This document shows positions 11,246 to 21,006 of a stretch of 64,000 nt of DNA, piece after piece. The DNA comes from Locusta migratoria. Taxonomy: Eukaryota; Arthropoda; Insecta; Orthoptera; Acrididae. Every line of letters begins with the position of its first letter. Within the stretch, counting starts at the first letter, position 1. Where the stretch lies: the NCBI GenBank assembly GCA_026315105.1, contig CM048750.1:260453151-260517150 (forward strand). Direction: 5' to 3'. The notes beneath the pieces were generated by a model, which was not told the origin of the DNA, searched no databases, and saw only the letters and a program-made list of their open reading frames with translations. The position numbers and the translations under genes are program-made.

Positions 11246-11542
11246 AGTCCTTAAAAGTAGTCACCAGCGTTGTATAGAACCCGTTGCCAGCGATGTGGAA
11301 GGCATAGTATACCGTCAGCAGAGCCCGTTCTGTTGATGGTGCGAATGGAGCGGTCTACTACCTGTCCAATCTCTGAAACAGTTCTCAAGCGAGTGCCACG
11401 AAGCGGCTCCTTCATCTTCGGAGTCAAATCAAAGTCACACGGACTTATGTCCAGGGAGTATGGTGGATGGTACAGTACTTCGCAGTCCCATCGACCGAAC
11501 AGAGCAGCCACAGCTCGCCCACGAAACCCGACTCTGTTTCCT
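11246..11542 (-). pseudogene. Mariner transposase, C-terminal fragment (inverted)
   Basis: The minus strand encodes AVAALFGRWDCEVLYHPPYS then DISPCDFDLTPKMKEPLRGT. This is the mariner-family block containing the last catalytic aspartate region (YSPDLSPCDF..FPKLKEPLRG), followed by the terminal LPHRWQRV..AGDYF. The N-terminal HTH and the earlier catalytic blocks are absent. It is fused in opposite orientation to the plus-strand mariner that starts at 11543, so this half was inverted during insertion or later. Confidence 0.75.
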
Positions 11543-12017
11543 ATTCTAAAGGAACGCCTGGGCACGCGAAAAGTTGCATCACGGTGGTTCCACATGAATT
11601 GACGGAAATGCAGAAATGAATGCGTTACGACGCTGCTCAGACGGACTTGGTGCGTTATGAACGCCGAAGGATGTAACACTGTATGAGACAAGGGCCACAT
11701 CGTACGAGCGGAAACTGAAACGAAATGGTGTCATTGTGGGTCGCCGCGAAAGTCGGACGTGCGTCAGTGTCCAAGTATGGTGTAAGTTATCGTGAGTCTT
11801 GTGTACGACTGTGATGTTATTCTAACCCATTACGTTCCTCCACGGCAGACCGTCATTGCACACTATTACTGTTCTTTTTTGGAGCATAACCTGCGACTAG
11901 GTTTGCGCAAGAAGCGTCTAAACTTTCTGCGCAATCCACCCATGATTTTGCACGACAATGCGCGGACGCATACAGCGCAAGCTGTGGCTGCTGTATTCGG
12001 TCGACGGGACTGGGAAG

Positions 12018-12193
12018 GCCGCGGTGGAGTAGCCGCGTGGTCTAAGGCGCCTCGCTGCGGAGCGCGCGGTTACTCGCCGTCGGAGGTTCGAGTCCTCCCT
12101 GGAGCATGGGTGTGCTTACCTTAGTTTACGTAGTTTGTAAGCTACGGACTGAGGACCACGCAGTTTGGTCTGATAGATTTACAAACATTTGGT
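12018..12193 (+). repeat. SINE type B with target duplication
   Basis: The head GCGGTGGAGTAGCCGCGTGG and B box GGAGGTTCGAGTCCTCC are followed by the tail GACCACGCAGTTTGGTC. CTGGGAAG flanks it on both sides (12010-12017, 12194-12201) and restores the mariner reading frame when the insert is ignored. Confidence 0.9.
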
Positions 12194-12210
12194 CTGGGAA
12201 GTACTATACC

Positions 12211-12406
12211 GTCAAATCAAATGTTCGTAGAACTTATGGGACATAACTACGGGGTCTCAGTCCCTAAACTTACAAACTACTTATGAACTAGCTTATACTA
12301 AAGACGGCACAAACATCCATGCCCGAGGGGGGATTCAAACCCCCGACAGCAGCGGCCGTGCAGACCGTTACTGGCACGCGTAGACCTCTCGGTCACCTCG
12401 GCCGGC
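12211..12406 (-). repeat. SINE type A with target duplication
   Basis: A minus-strand SINE flanked by ACTATACC (12203-12210, 12407-12414). It inserted only a few mariner bases away from the type B copy at 12018-12193 and in the opposite orientation. Confidence 0.9.
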
Positions 12407-12712
12407 ACTATACCATCCACCATACTATCCGGATATAAGTCCTTGTGACTTTTATTTGATTCCGAAGATGAAGGAGCCACTTCGTCGCATTCGCTTGAGG
12501 ACTGTTCCAGAGATACGACACGCAGCATACCACCCCATTCGCACCATCAACAGAACAGGCTCTGCCAACGGTATACTACGCCTTCCACATCTCTGACAAC
12601 GTGTTCTACACAACGCTGGTGACTACTTTGACGGACAGCAACAGGTGCAAATGTGTAACGCTTCTGTACCGTTTTTAATAAATAGTTGTCACTATTTAAG
12701 TTCCAACTTTTG

Positions 12713-13747
12713 TATATTGCAACTATTTTAAATAATATGTTATTGATATTTTACAGTTATAATAATGTGTTATTGGTGGAATGTGTAATTGTAGCGTCCT
12801 TGTCTCTACTGGTTCGTAGGAAATAAGCAATACCAATAAGCCATGCACCTTTAATGGTGCGAAAGCGGTTGTAACCTAATAAAGGCATATAAGACAGCTA
12901 AGGGGGGTTACGATAATTCATGGAAAGGAATCCTGGCTTAATCGCCTGTATTACTTTCTAGAATTGCTTAACGTAGTATTCAAGAGGCCAAGAGTTTGAA
13001 TCCCTGCTACAGCACAAATATTAATTCATTGCCTCTCCTTTAGTTCAATGTCGTCTAATGTACGTTAAAGTTTACGTTTAGCATTTGGACTCAGCCAATC
13101 GCCATTCTTCTTTATCTATACTTCTAGCGCTTGGAGCACTAAAAACGTTTTCGTAACTGTTCGTGATGAATAATTCCAGTGAACGGATAAATTTATGAAT
13201 TAGGGCAGCACCCAATAACGATCGAACATCTCGTATGTGCTCTCTCAGCTGGAGTAGCAATAACGGTACAGTTACTGAACACTTCGTGCGATGAAACTGC
13301 ACGCACATTACATTACTGATTAAAACACACCGCTTTTATGGATATACGGTTTACGAGTACGCAGCTGGCGAGCATGATGGTGGCTAAGTGATTGCGAGAC
13401 TCGGATATAAAGGTTTTCTGGTTCAAATGTATTTACATGCTGTATTTTTCTCCCTGATCAAAAGTTGTCTCTCCTCAAACATAAAATATAATTAGAAGAA
13501 TCGTGGTCCTTCAGCATCCACACGTAGAATTTTTGCACGTATCGGTGTTCCACATGCAAGAGTATGGCGGACATCACGTATGCACGGGTTTCATAGGTGT
13601 TATTTAGCCCTTAGTTGGCTGTTGATACTTGCAGTACCACATTTTCAATTCACGATTTTTTGCCGATTCAATAGATATTTCTCACTTCCTGGGGTACAGG
13701 AACGCTTATGTATATATTTTTCATATGTTCGCAGTATTCATTGCTTT
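12713..13747. other. AT-rich DNA upstream of the THAP exon's 3' side
   Basis: No assignable element. Isolated B-box-like strings (GAGTTTGAATCCC near 12988 and GGTTCAAATG near 13420) lack a matching A box at proper spacing. The minus frame 13078-13308 has no recognisable domain. Confidence 0.4.
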
Positions 13748-14065
13748 CTACATATTGTTCTTTGTTTGAAAACAATGGGTGTATGTTCTTTGGTGACAGC
13801 TGAAAAATGACGTTACAAAGAGCGTATTTGTCTTTAATATACGTTTCAATGGAAGGATTAAAAGTTCATTTTTCAAGTCTCGAACATAATCATACTCTTT
13901 AAAATGTTCTGAACATACACGACCAGTATCAGGGTTGCGAGCATCTAATCGCTTACACGCGTTTATCCAGTTTAACCTTACCTCTTTATCTCTAGGAAAT
14001 CTGTGAAACATCGCATTCTTCTGTCTGCCGTAGTTCGTACAGCACGCAACAGCACAACACACCAT
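13748..14065 (-). CDS. THAP-domain zinc-finger protein, N-terminal exon
   Basis: Starting at the methionine at 14065 the frame begins MVCCAVACCTNYG and contains the complete THAP signature: C4, C9 and N11 (C-x4-C followed by T-N), FHRFP at residues 20-24, the invariant W33, and C51-x2-H54 in RVCSEHF, then a basic segment PLKRILK. THAP domains are C2CH zinc-dependent DNA-binding modules at the N terminus of chromatin regulators and of P-element/THAP9-type transposases. The upstream in-frame ATG at 14092 is disfavoured because THAP proteins typically begin M-x-x-C. The frame runs to a stop at 13748, but family similarity fades after residue ~75, so the exon probably ends by splicing near 13830. 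No transposase catalytic region lies downstream in the window. Host gene or P-like transposon cannot be told apart. A SINE sits 27 bp upstream. Confidence 0.7.
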   Translation of the reverse strand: MVCCAVACCTNYGRQKNAMFHRFPRDKEVRLNWINACKRLDARNPDTGRVCSEHFKEYDYVRDLKNELLILPLKRILKTNTLFVTSFFSCHQRTYTHCFQTKNNM

Positions 14066-14091
14066 CGTCACTAATAAGCCATCACTTATCA

Positions 14092-14295
14092 AAAATGTTC
14101 AAATGTTTGTAATTCTATCGGAACAAACTGCATGGTCATCAGTCCGTAGCTTACAAACTACTTAAACCTAGGTAAACTACCTAAGGACAAACACACACAC
14201 CCATGCCCCAGGGTGGACTCGAACCTCCATGGCGAGCAACCGCGCGCTCCGCAGCGAGACGCTTTAGACCGCTCAGCTACTCCACCGCGGCCATG
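14092..14295 (-). repeat. SINE type B with target duplication
   Basis: Minus-strand head GCCGCGGTGGAGTAGCTGAG, B box GGAGGTTCGAGTCCACC, tail CTAGGTTTAAGTAGTTTGTA. ACTTATCA flanks both ends (14084-14091, 14296-14303). It lies immediately upstream of the THAP exon start. Confidence 0.9.
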
Positions 14296-14358
14296 ACTTA
14301 TCACTTACAACTACTTGACACATACACAAACTGTAAAGAGCCAGTGGGAAACCATTTC

Positions 14359-14547
14359 GCCGACCGCGGTGGCCGAGGGGACTGAGGCGCTCCAGTCACG
14401 GTCTGCACGGCCACTACGGACGGGGGTTCGAATCACCCCTCGGGCATGGATATTTGTGCCGTCCTTAGTCTTAGCTAGTTCATAAGTAGTTTGTAAGGTT
14501 AGGGACTGATGACCCCGTAGTTAAGTTCTACAAACATTTGAACATTT
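14359..14547 (+). repeat. SINE type A with target duplication
   Basis: Head GACCGCGGTGGCCGAGGGGA, B box GGGGGTTCGAATCACC, body and tail ACAAACATTTGAACATTT. GGAAACCATTTC flanks both ends (14347-14358, 14548-14559). Confidence 0.92.
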
Positions 14548-14845
14548 GGAAACCATTTCTGTGGAGATACACTCATAATAGCAACGCTATGGTCGCGCGG
14601 GAAAACTGTGCTGGTCTCCTGGTGACGTCAGTGGCGCGGCATACGGCTGCGCATCCGGCGGTTAGCCCCTACCGTCTATTCTGGTATCCGTGATGTTTAT
14701 CTATGAGGTGACCTTGAAATGAAATTTAACGAGACGAGCGTCATAGCAAAGACATCACATTATTATGCAAGATGTGAGGTCGTAGAGAGTTTCAAACACC
14801 GAAATAATTTCAACACGAAAGAGGAAGGTGTTAAACTGGACCACC

Positions 14846-16212
14846 CGCGCGGGAGTAGCCGAGTGCTCTGAAGTAGAGCACTGTATAGTACAAGCAGAAC
14901 AATCCGCCATTTTGAATCCCAAGTTGAAGGCGCGCTTTTAAAGACTACGAAACAGTTACACTTTATAATATGCTCTTAAGGCTATTAAATATACATTCCT
15001 AACACAGAAAATATTACAGCATATTAAATTTATTTTCTTACATTTGACTAAAAGAGGCAAGAAACTTAAAGTTAGTGATTATTTGAATATTTAGAGGTAT
15101 GATACATTCACTTACATTCCAGATTAAGGCATATGTTGCCGTTCTAAGTATTTACCACATACACTTAAAATGAATTACATTTGTCGTTTTTTCTGGTTTA
15201 TAAATGGTACGGCCATTCACGTTTAACCTGCACTAAGACTTGCATTCGAAAACATTTATGGAATAATATTAAATTGCGATACTGTACTTTCCGTATCCCC
15301 CCCCCACGGTAATGTCACACATATTTTAGACACGCCACATTTCAGAGATTTCCGTCAAAAATGTGTAACAACTTTGAACGTCTGGTTTCGATAGATGACG
15401 ACTAAATACTCTCTGGCACGCCTACACATTCCCGTGTTGAGAATCACATTTAAATCAGACACAGAACTAATGCGAAACAATATAATTTAAATATCAGTAG
15501 CTGGGTAACTCCAACTGCACTCGTGCATTACTTAAAATACAATTACCAGCCCTTAGAATGACTCTTTAGTTGGTCTACATAAAATCAAGAAAAGTAGCCT
15601 ACTTTAAAATCACTGTATGTCGTGTTATGTTAATAATAGGTAGCGAAATTAAACCACAGCTTATATGAATAGGCCTATATTGTCATTACTACTTCTCTGT
15701 GGGCATAACTGTTTCTAATAAAAATAGAAATAAATAAAAAGATTTTGCTCTTAACGTTACACAGGTAGTTGCTCGATTTTGGCTTCCATACTCGGCGTCT
15801 GGAATTTACAAGTCAGCTTTTACGCCGATCTATGTTTGAAAGAAACCGATAAAACTTATAGCGACCATGTCTACTATTACATGAGCATTTCGAAGCTGCA
15901 CAGCCACTGTGGGACAATAAAATCACAAAATATTCGCTGAGTCACTTCGGTACACCACACAAAGCATACAACGCAGTCGTCGGATTGGGATTCAAAATGG
16001 CGGATTGTTCAGCTCGGTATATCTAATGCTTTACTCTAAAGCGTCACGTTACGGATAGCGTCGCCTCCCGCGTCGGAGGTTTGAATCCTCCATCGGGCAT
16101 GGATTTGTGTGGCCTTAGGTTAGTTTAACTTAGTTTAACTAGTTTGTGAGACTAGGGACTGATGATCAACGCAGTATGGTCCCATAGGATTACAAACAAT
16201 TGAACATTTTTG
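14846..16212 (+). repeat. SINE type C, split by a 1.16-kb hAT-like element
   Basis: The head (CGCGCGGGAGTAGCCGAG, 14846-14873) and the rest (AAGCGTCACGTTACGG, B box GGAGGTTTGAATCCTCC, tail GGGACTGATGATCAACGC, 16034-16212) become continuous when the insert 14874-16033 and one 8-bp duplication are removed. The middle of the tRNA-like head differs from types A and B, while the tail is related. Confidence 0.8.
14874..16033. mobile_element. Non-autonomous hAT-like element, 8-bp target duplication
   Basis: The terminal inverted repeats begin TAGAGCACTGTATA on the left and TAAAGCATTAGATA on the right (minus strand). Both continue into GAACAATCCGCC then ATTTTGAATCCCAA. The flanks are CTCTGAAG (14866-14873) and CTCTAAAG (16034-16041), an 8-bp duplication with one mismatch, as expected for hAT. 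The 1,160-bp interior is AT-rich and has no transposase frame. It inserted into a type C SINE. Confidence 0.8.
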
Positions 16213-16350
16213 AAACTGGAAAAATTTGGGTGTCAAAATTGTGTCGACAACATGACAATCGATTATTTTCGACCGAGAATGTTGGCAATATCAGACATCA
16301 TAGATCAAACGACGACATCTGATTGACAGTGGCGCTCTCTGAGTAGCCTA

Positions 16351-16959
16351 TACAGGGTGAATCTAAATTCGCGCTCTCGGGCTTCGCAGCGCTATTCCTC
16401 ACATGCTGACAATAAAAAAATGTCTTTCACAACATATCGTCCTGCGCATATTTCCAGCTGTAAACGGACGTCGATGATTGAGTTGGGAGTGTGTCCCATA
16501 CGTTAGTGTGTTTCAGAATTACACTACTACACCTACAAATTTCTAGGAGAACTGGGAAGTGTCTTGAGGAACAAAATCAGCATGGAAACCCATGCCCGGA
16601 AACGCCATTCAACGACGCTACGGAGAGTCCAAGTTACTGGCACCAGCTCCTGCCACTAGACATCCCCTCCAGCAACTTCGACGCTCTGTAGCGTCATTGG
16701 ATGACGTTTCCGGGCATGGGTTTCTATGCTCACTTTGTTCCTCAAGACACCTCCCACATCCCCTAGACTTTGTTGGTGTGGTAGTGTAATTCTGAAACAC
16801 AGTGACGTATGGGACACACACCCATCTCAATCTTCGACGTCCATTTACTGCCGAAAATATGCACAGGACGAAATTTTGAGACAGACATTTTTTTTTATTG
16901 CTAGCATGTGAGGAATCGCGCTGCGAAACACGAGTGCGCGAATTTAGATTCACCCTGTA
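16351..16959. mobile_element. 609-bp hairpin element with TACAGGGTGAATC termini
   Basis: The two halves are near-complete inverted copies (arms of about 275 bp around a centre near 16640-16680), ending TACAGGGTGAATCTAAATTC and its complement. TA flanks both ends, suggesting Tc1/mariner-type target choice. The frames inside (16491-16789 plus, 16618-17010 minus) are mirror images of one another and are not genes. A transcript would fold into a long double-stranded hairpin. Confidence 0.75.
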
Positions 16960-17106
16960 TACGTATGTATAAAGCGCCCACTGGAGTTCTTTTGCACTTT
17001 GTCGCTTCACCTCCGCGAATGCCTTTCGCAGTCGAAGGCGAAACGACAGGGGAAAGTATTACGCATGGACCACGGCATCTCAGCTCGGAAATTTCTAGTT
17101 ATTGCA

Positions 17107-17307
17107 GGCCGGCCACGGTGGCCGAGGGAACTGAGGCGCTCCAGTCACGGTCTGCACGGCCACTACGATCGGGGATTCGAATCCCCCCTCGGGCATGGAT
17201 ATTTGTGCCGTCCTTAGTGTTAGCTAGTTCATAGGTAGTTTGTAAGTTTAGGGACTGATGACCCCGTAGTCAAGTCCCATAAGCTATACATATATTTGAA
17301 CATTTTG
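17107..17307 (+). repeat. SINE type A
   Basis: Near-complete copy: GGCCGGCCACGGTGGCCGAG head, B box GGGGATTCGAATCCCC, body GGGACTGATGACCCCGTAGT, tail TATTTGAACATTTT. No clear target duplication was found. Confidence 0.9.
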
Positions 17308-18056
17308 CTTTCGTATTTTGGTGGTTGTAAAGATCTGGATTAAATGCCGTTTATGGAACTGAATGTACTTCAATATCTGGAGGAATTAAATTTTTAAAGA
17401 TGATGTCAGACTATAGAAACGATCATATAGGCGTTAAAAATAGCGGTAGTCAATGTTGAAGTTAAGGCAAGACTTGGAAGCACCACTACAAAAGAAAGTC
17501 GGTGAATAGTTACCTTTACATGCAGGAGGAGGCGTGATCAGCGGTAGACATTGTTTTGTGATGGAATAGAGACTGGAATTAAACTATCCGCCGTAAATCG
17601 ATGCTTGGTTATCTTATGCTTCGAATAACAAAGTTTCACGATTTCATTAAGTTACTGACACAATAGGAAAATAAGATAATAAAATATCGAACTTCGCAGA
17701 ATAAAATACTAATTGGAGGTTATGAAAATCAAATCAATATAAATTAAATGTAGGAAAAAGTTGAGTTTAAACCAAACTTATGCAATCGCAGAGCGATTAA
17801 TAATAATGACCAAGAATATCTTTACGATTACCCGCAGCTTGCTGAAAAACAATGAATAAACAAAGTTATTGGCAATAGGAGGAGGTCTTTTTGAATTAAA
17901 AATACTTGAATCAAATTGGGGGGGTTTATTACAATAAAAATAAATAAAGTTCACACTTATATATTCCTTGCAGAGAGTAAGAAGAGGCGTCTGATCGGTA
18001 TAAGAGTGCAGAACAGAAAGACGAAGAGCGCTTCCGTTCTTTCTCCAGGCAGGTTG
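17308..18056. other. AT-rich DNA, nothing recognised
   Basis: No homologous frame or paired ends were seen. Overlapping frames at 17778-18247 arise from the adjacent homopolymer. Confidence 0.4.

Positions 18057-18089
<33 letters not shown>
18057..18089 (+). repeat. Poly-A tract, 33 bases
   Basis: Uninterrupted A33. It may be the tail of an unrecognised retroposed sequence on the left (for example 17880-18056), or simple slippage. Confidence 0.95.
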
Positions 18090-18091
<2 letters not shown>

Positions 18092-18265
18092 GATAAACGC
18101 AAAACAAATAGTCTCAGGTATATATTGAAGTGAGAACGGATACGCAAGCGACAAGCGACAAGTACAAATATATAATGTTATGCTATAACAGACATATATT
18201 AAGTAGACTGGCAACGACGCTGGTTTTGTGAAAATTAAAATACACAATTTTATGTTTGTTCTACA

Positions 18266-18320
18266 AATTTGTTTATTTTGTTAATCGATTATCGGCTTAT
18301 TAGGCCATCATCAGACATTT
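18266..18320 (-). ncRNA. Hammerhead-like motif, single decayed copy
   Basis: The minus strand reads CTGATGA, T, GGC-loop-GCC, then GATAATCG, with GATAA in place of GAAAC. CTGANGA and the GGC/GCC hairpin are intact, but the second core strand has mutated, so cleavage is unlikely. It shares its layout with the motifs at 5800, 23930, 42045, 49600 and 51070. Confidence 0.4.
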
Positions 18321-18329
18321 ACTGAAGTT

Positions 18330-19400
18330 CAGTCAAAGAACTTGTGTTGTCAGTAAACCAGAAGAGATGTTACATACAGAAAAGTAAATTAACTTCTTTG
18401 GTGGAGCATTTACAGTGTAAATAATTATTTGAATGAAATCTGTAAAGTAACAGTACTGAAAAAAAGGAAACATGAATACTATACATACAGAAACAGTGCA
18501 AACATAAATTCTTACAACATGATTACAGTGTATAAAAATAAAATTAAACAAGAATCTAATGTTAAGGGTTGTTCAAAACACAAGGTAATAGAAATCTGGC
18601 ACACTATTATAACTAAATAAACAAATAGAAAATAATGTAAGGGTGGGATAGGATGGTATAGGTGGGGTGCATTGGAGAACTGAGAAGCTTAACAAATCGA
18701 AGGTACGCACTCGAACTGAAAAACGAGGAAATTAAACATATTCAGTTATAGTTTTCACAATTAAGTAAAGAATTACTGTATTTTAATTTTTATAATGAAT
18801 TTGTTCTACCAAGAAACGACGGGAGAGTTAAGACGCTGGTTTTAATTAAGCCTGAAGCCGCCATTTTACCTGCACAAACGTCAAAAAGTTTGTGTATGTT
18901 ACATAGACAACTTTTGAACTAAAATTATGTTTTAACCTTTTCGCGATGGTTGAAACAGGTTCTGAAGTTGAGTTGCTGTTTGAGTGCTAGCTTAATTTAA
19001 CACATAAATTGTAGAATCGTGTTGTGAGAAATAACCTTAAGATACATATGCTCACATTTAAAGGAGACTGCAGTTTTCGTAAGAACACTCCAATCAATAC
19101 GGACATTCGTTATCAACAACAAACAACCATATCTATGTACAAAAGCATTTTTATAGCGATCGTAATATTCTAGTGAAACTCGAAGTTGATTCAAACTGGA
19201 GACAGATTAATAAATACTGTAACACCACAGTATTTCTCACTACATTTATGCAGACGTCAACACTATAAAGCAGGCGCAGTTTTTAACACTTTAGTCCCGT
19301 TTCTTAAGACTATTTCATCTCTAACTAAGTAGCTGTTAACATGCTCTTTATGGTAGTAATATGGCGACGACTGCATCAGTGACACCAATGATATTGCAAC
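18330..19400. other. AT-rich DNA, nothing recognised
   Basis: No domain-bearing frame, tandem array or terminal repeat was found. Confidence 0.4.
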
Positions 19401-19404
19401 AATT

Positions 19405-20133
19405 TCTCTCCAATTCACTTAAACATCTCCTCATTAGTTTCGTGAACTACCCAACTAATCTTCGTCATTCGTCTGTAGCACCACATTTTGAAAGCTCCTA
19501 TCATATTTTTGTCTGAACTCCTTATTGTCCACTTTTCACTCCCATACATTGCTACACTCCAGTCAAATGCATTCAGAAAGGACTTCAAATGTTTAAATAT
19601 TTGTATAGCTTATGTGACTTAACTACAGGGTCATCAGTCCCTAAACTTACTAATCACTTATCAACTAGCTTACCCTAAGGACGGCACAAATATCCCGAGG
19701 GGGGATTCGAACCCCCGACCGTAGTGGCCGTGCAGACCGTGACTGTAACGCCTCAGTCCCCTCGGCCACCGCGGCCGGCAGAAAGGACTTCCTAACATTT
19801 AAACGAATATTGGATGACAACAGATTTCGCTTCTTTAGAAACGCTTTTCTTCCCATAGCCATTCTGCATTTTATATCTTCTTTACTTCGGCCATCAGAAG
19901 TCATTTTGCTACGCAAATAACAAAACTCATCTAGTATTTTTATTGTCTCATTACCTAATGTAATTCCTTCAGCATCGCCTCATTTTCTGACACTACATTC
20001 CTTAACCTGTGTTTTATTCTTGTTAATGTTCATCTTATACCTGCTATTGGAGACACTGTCCATTCAGTTTAAGTGCTTTTCCAGGTCCTTTACTGTCTCT
20101 GACAGAATTGCTATGTCGTCAGCAAACCGCAGT
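19405..20133 (-). pseudogene. RTE-like LINE, C-terminal RT fragment with a nested SINE
   Basis: The minus strand encodes pieces matching the C-terminal part of the near full-length RTE at 51640-54945: GRSKEDIKCRMAMGRKAFLK, then NIRLNVRKSFL, and upstream the FADD-region neighbourhood. One SINE (19587-19778) splits it and another (20146-20345) lies just beyond its 5' limit. Frameshifted, no endonuclease. Confidence 0.75.
19587..19778 (-). repeat. SINE type A with 13-bp target duplication
   Basis: Complete minus-strand copy (with a small deletion after the B box) flanked by CAGAAAGGACTTC (19574-19586, 19779-19791). Removing it restores the RTE open frame. Confidence 0.93.
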
Positions 20134-20145
20134 GAAATTTGTCGA

Positions 20146-20345
20146 GCCGCGGTGTAGTAGCCGTGCGGTCTAAAGCACCTCACTGCGGAGCGCGCGGTTG
20201 CTCGCCGTGGAGGTTCGAGTCCTCCCTGGGGCATGGCTGTGTATGTTGTCCTTAGGCTAGTTTACCTAGGTTTAAATAGTTTGTAAGCTACGGACTGATG
20301 ACCACGCAGTTTGGTGCGATAGATTTACAGACATTTGAACATTTT
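20146..20345 (+). repeat. SINE type B with target duplication
   Basis: Head GCCGCGGTGTAGTAGCCGTG, B box GGAGGTTCGAGTCCTCC, tail ACGCAGTTTGGTGCG. GAAATTTGTCGA (20134-20145) and GAAATGTGTCGA (20346-20357) flank it. Confidence 0.92.
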
Positions 20346-20834
20346 GAAATGTGTCGAACGATATCTAAAATCGAGACAAGGTCTCTGTCGTCTTCGATAG
20401 AGCTTGTATACTCACTATGACGTCACGTCAGACCGAGTGAGGGTACAATCAGACTCGCTCCCTCTCAAGTCATAGACGAAAGATAACATAGACTGCGCGT
20501 GTCCCTGTCTCTGCTGTGTTTTGGTTTGAAACCAACATTTAAAATTGGCCCGAGTCACGTGACTTAGTTTTCGTCATTATGAGCAACAGTTTTTCTCATC
20601 TACATGTGAAAGCAAGCGTTCATTTTAACAATAAAACGACTTCTCGTATGCCTATTACACATCTAGTAGTAAAGGTAACCTAATTTCATCTTCTTATTAA
20701 TATTAATGCAGTAATTGTCGTGTTTACAAGTGCCCACGTGAAAAGTACCGTATTGTTCGTTATTTTTAGATGCATCAGAATTACTTATACTCGGTGTTTG
20801 TCTTACGCTATTAATCTTTTACTTTTTGCAACTT

Positions 20835-20898
20835 ATGAATGTGATTATCGATGGGAAAATACTTCAAGCTGCTCTTGAGCAAGTTTACATGTCAGCAG
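20835..20898 (+). other. Possible short coding exon with strong splice donor
   Basis: ATG at 20835 opens a 21-codon frame (MNVIIDGKILQAALEQVYMS and one more residue) that ends exactly at a consensus donor CAG|GTAAGT (20896-20904). It lies inside the inverted-repeat-bounded locus and could be the first exon of an element-encoded or host protein. No homology is recognised, and a chance match is possible. Confidence 0.25.
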
Positions 20899-21006
20899 GT
20901 AAGTTATTTCTAGTATAAATCTGCTTTCACTAACTTTATACAAAGCTAAACATTCATGCAGACTATTCATTATCCCTATAAAGTCACCTCTTGCCGAGTA
21001 CATCGA

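Larger units (their letters stand above)
11543..12712 (+). pseudogene. Mariner element with decayed transposase, split by two SINEs
   Basis: Read in several frames, the plus strand gives LKERLGTRKVASRW (N-terminal domain end), VYDCDVILTHYVPPRQTVIA, then ILHDNARTHTAQAVAAVFG (the second catalytic aspartate block, HDNARPHTA), then after the SINEs VLYHPPYYPDISPCDF and a terminal PHL..RVLHNAGDYF. The right end TTAAGTTCCAACTTTTG followed by TA matches mariner termini at 46195. Frameshifts and the inserts make it inactive. SINEs occupy 12018-12193 and 12211-12406. Confidence 0.8.

Noticed and set aside
12960..13440. tRNA-like B boxes near 12988 and 13420
   Set aside because: Single boxes without an A box at proper distance or paired stems.
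14500..14520. Hammerhead core in the SINE tail (GGGACTGATGACC)
   Set aside because: CTGATGA is present, but no hairpin followed by GAAA lies downstream in any SINE copy.
16491..17010. Overlapping frames in the hairpin element
   Set aside because: Mirror-image translations of an inverted repeat, with no domain.
17778..18247. Lys- and Phe-rich frames
   Set aside because: Produced by the A33 tract.
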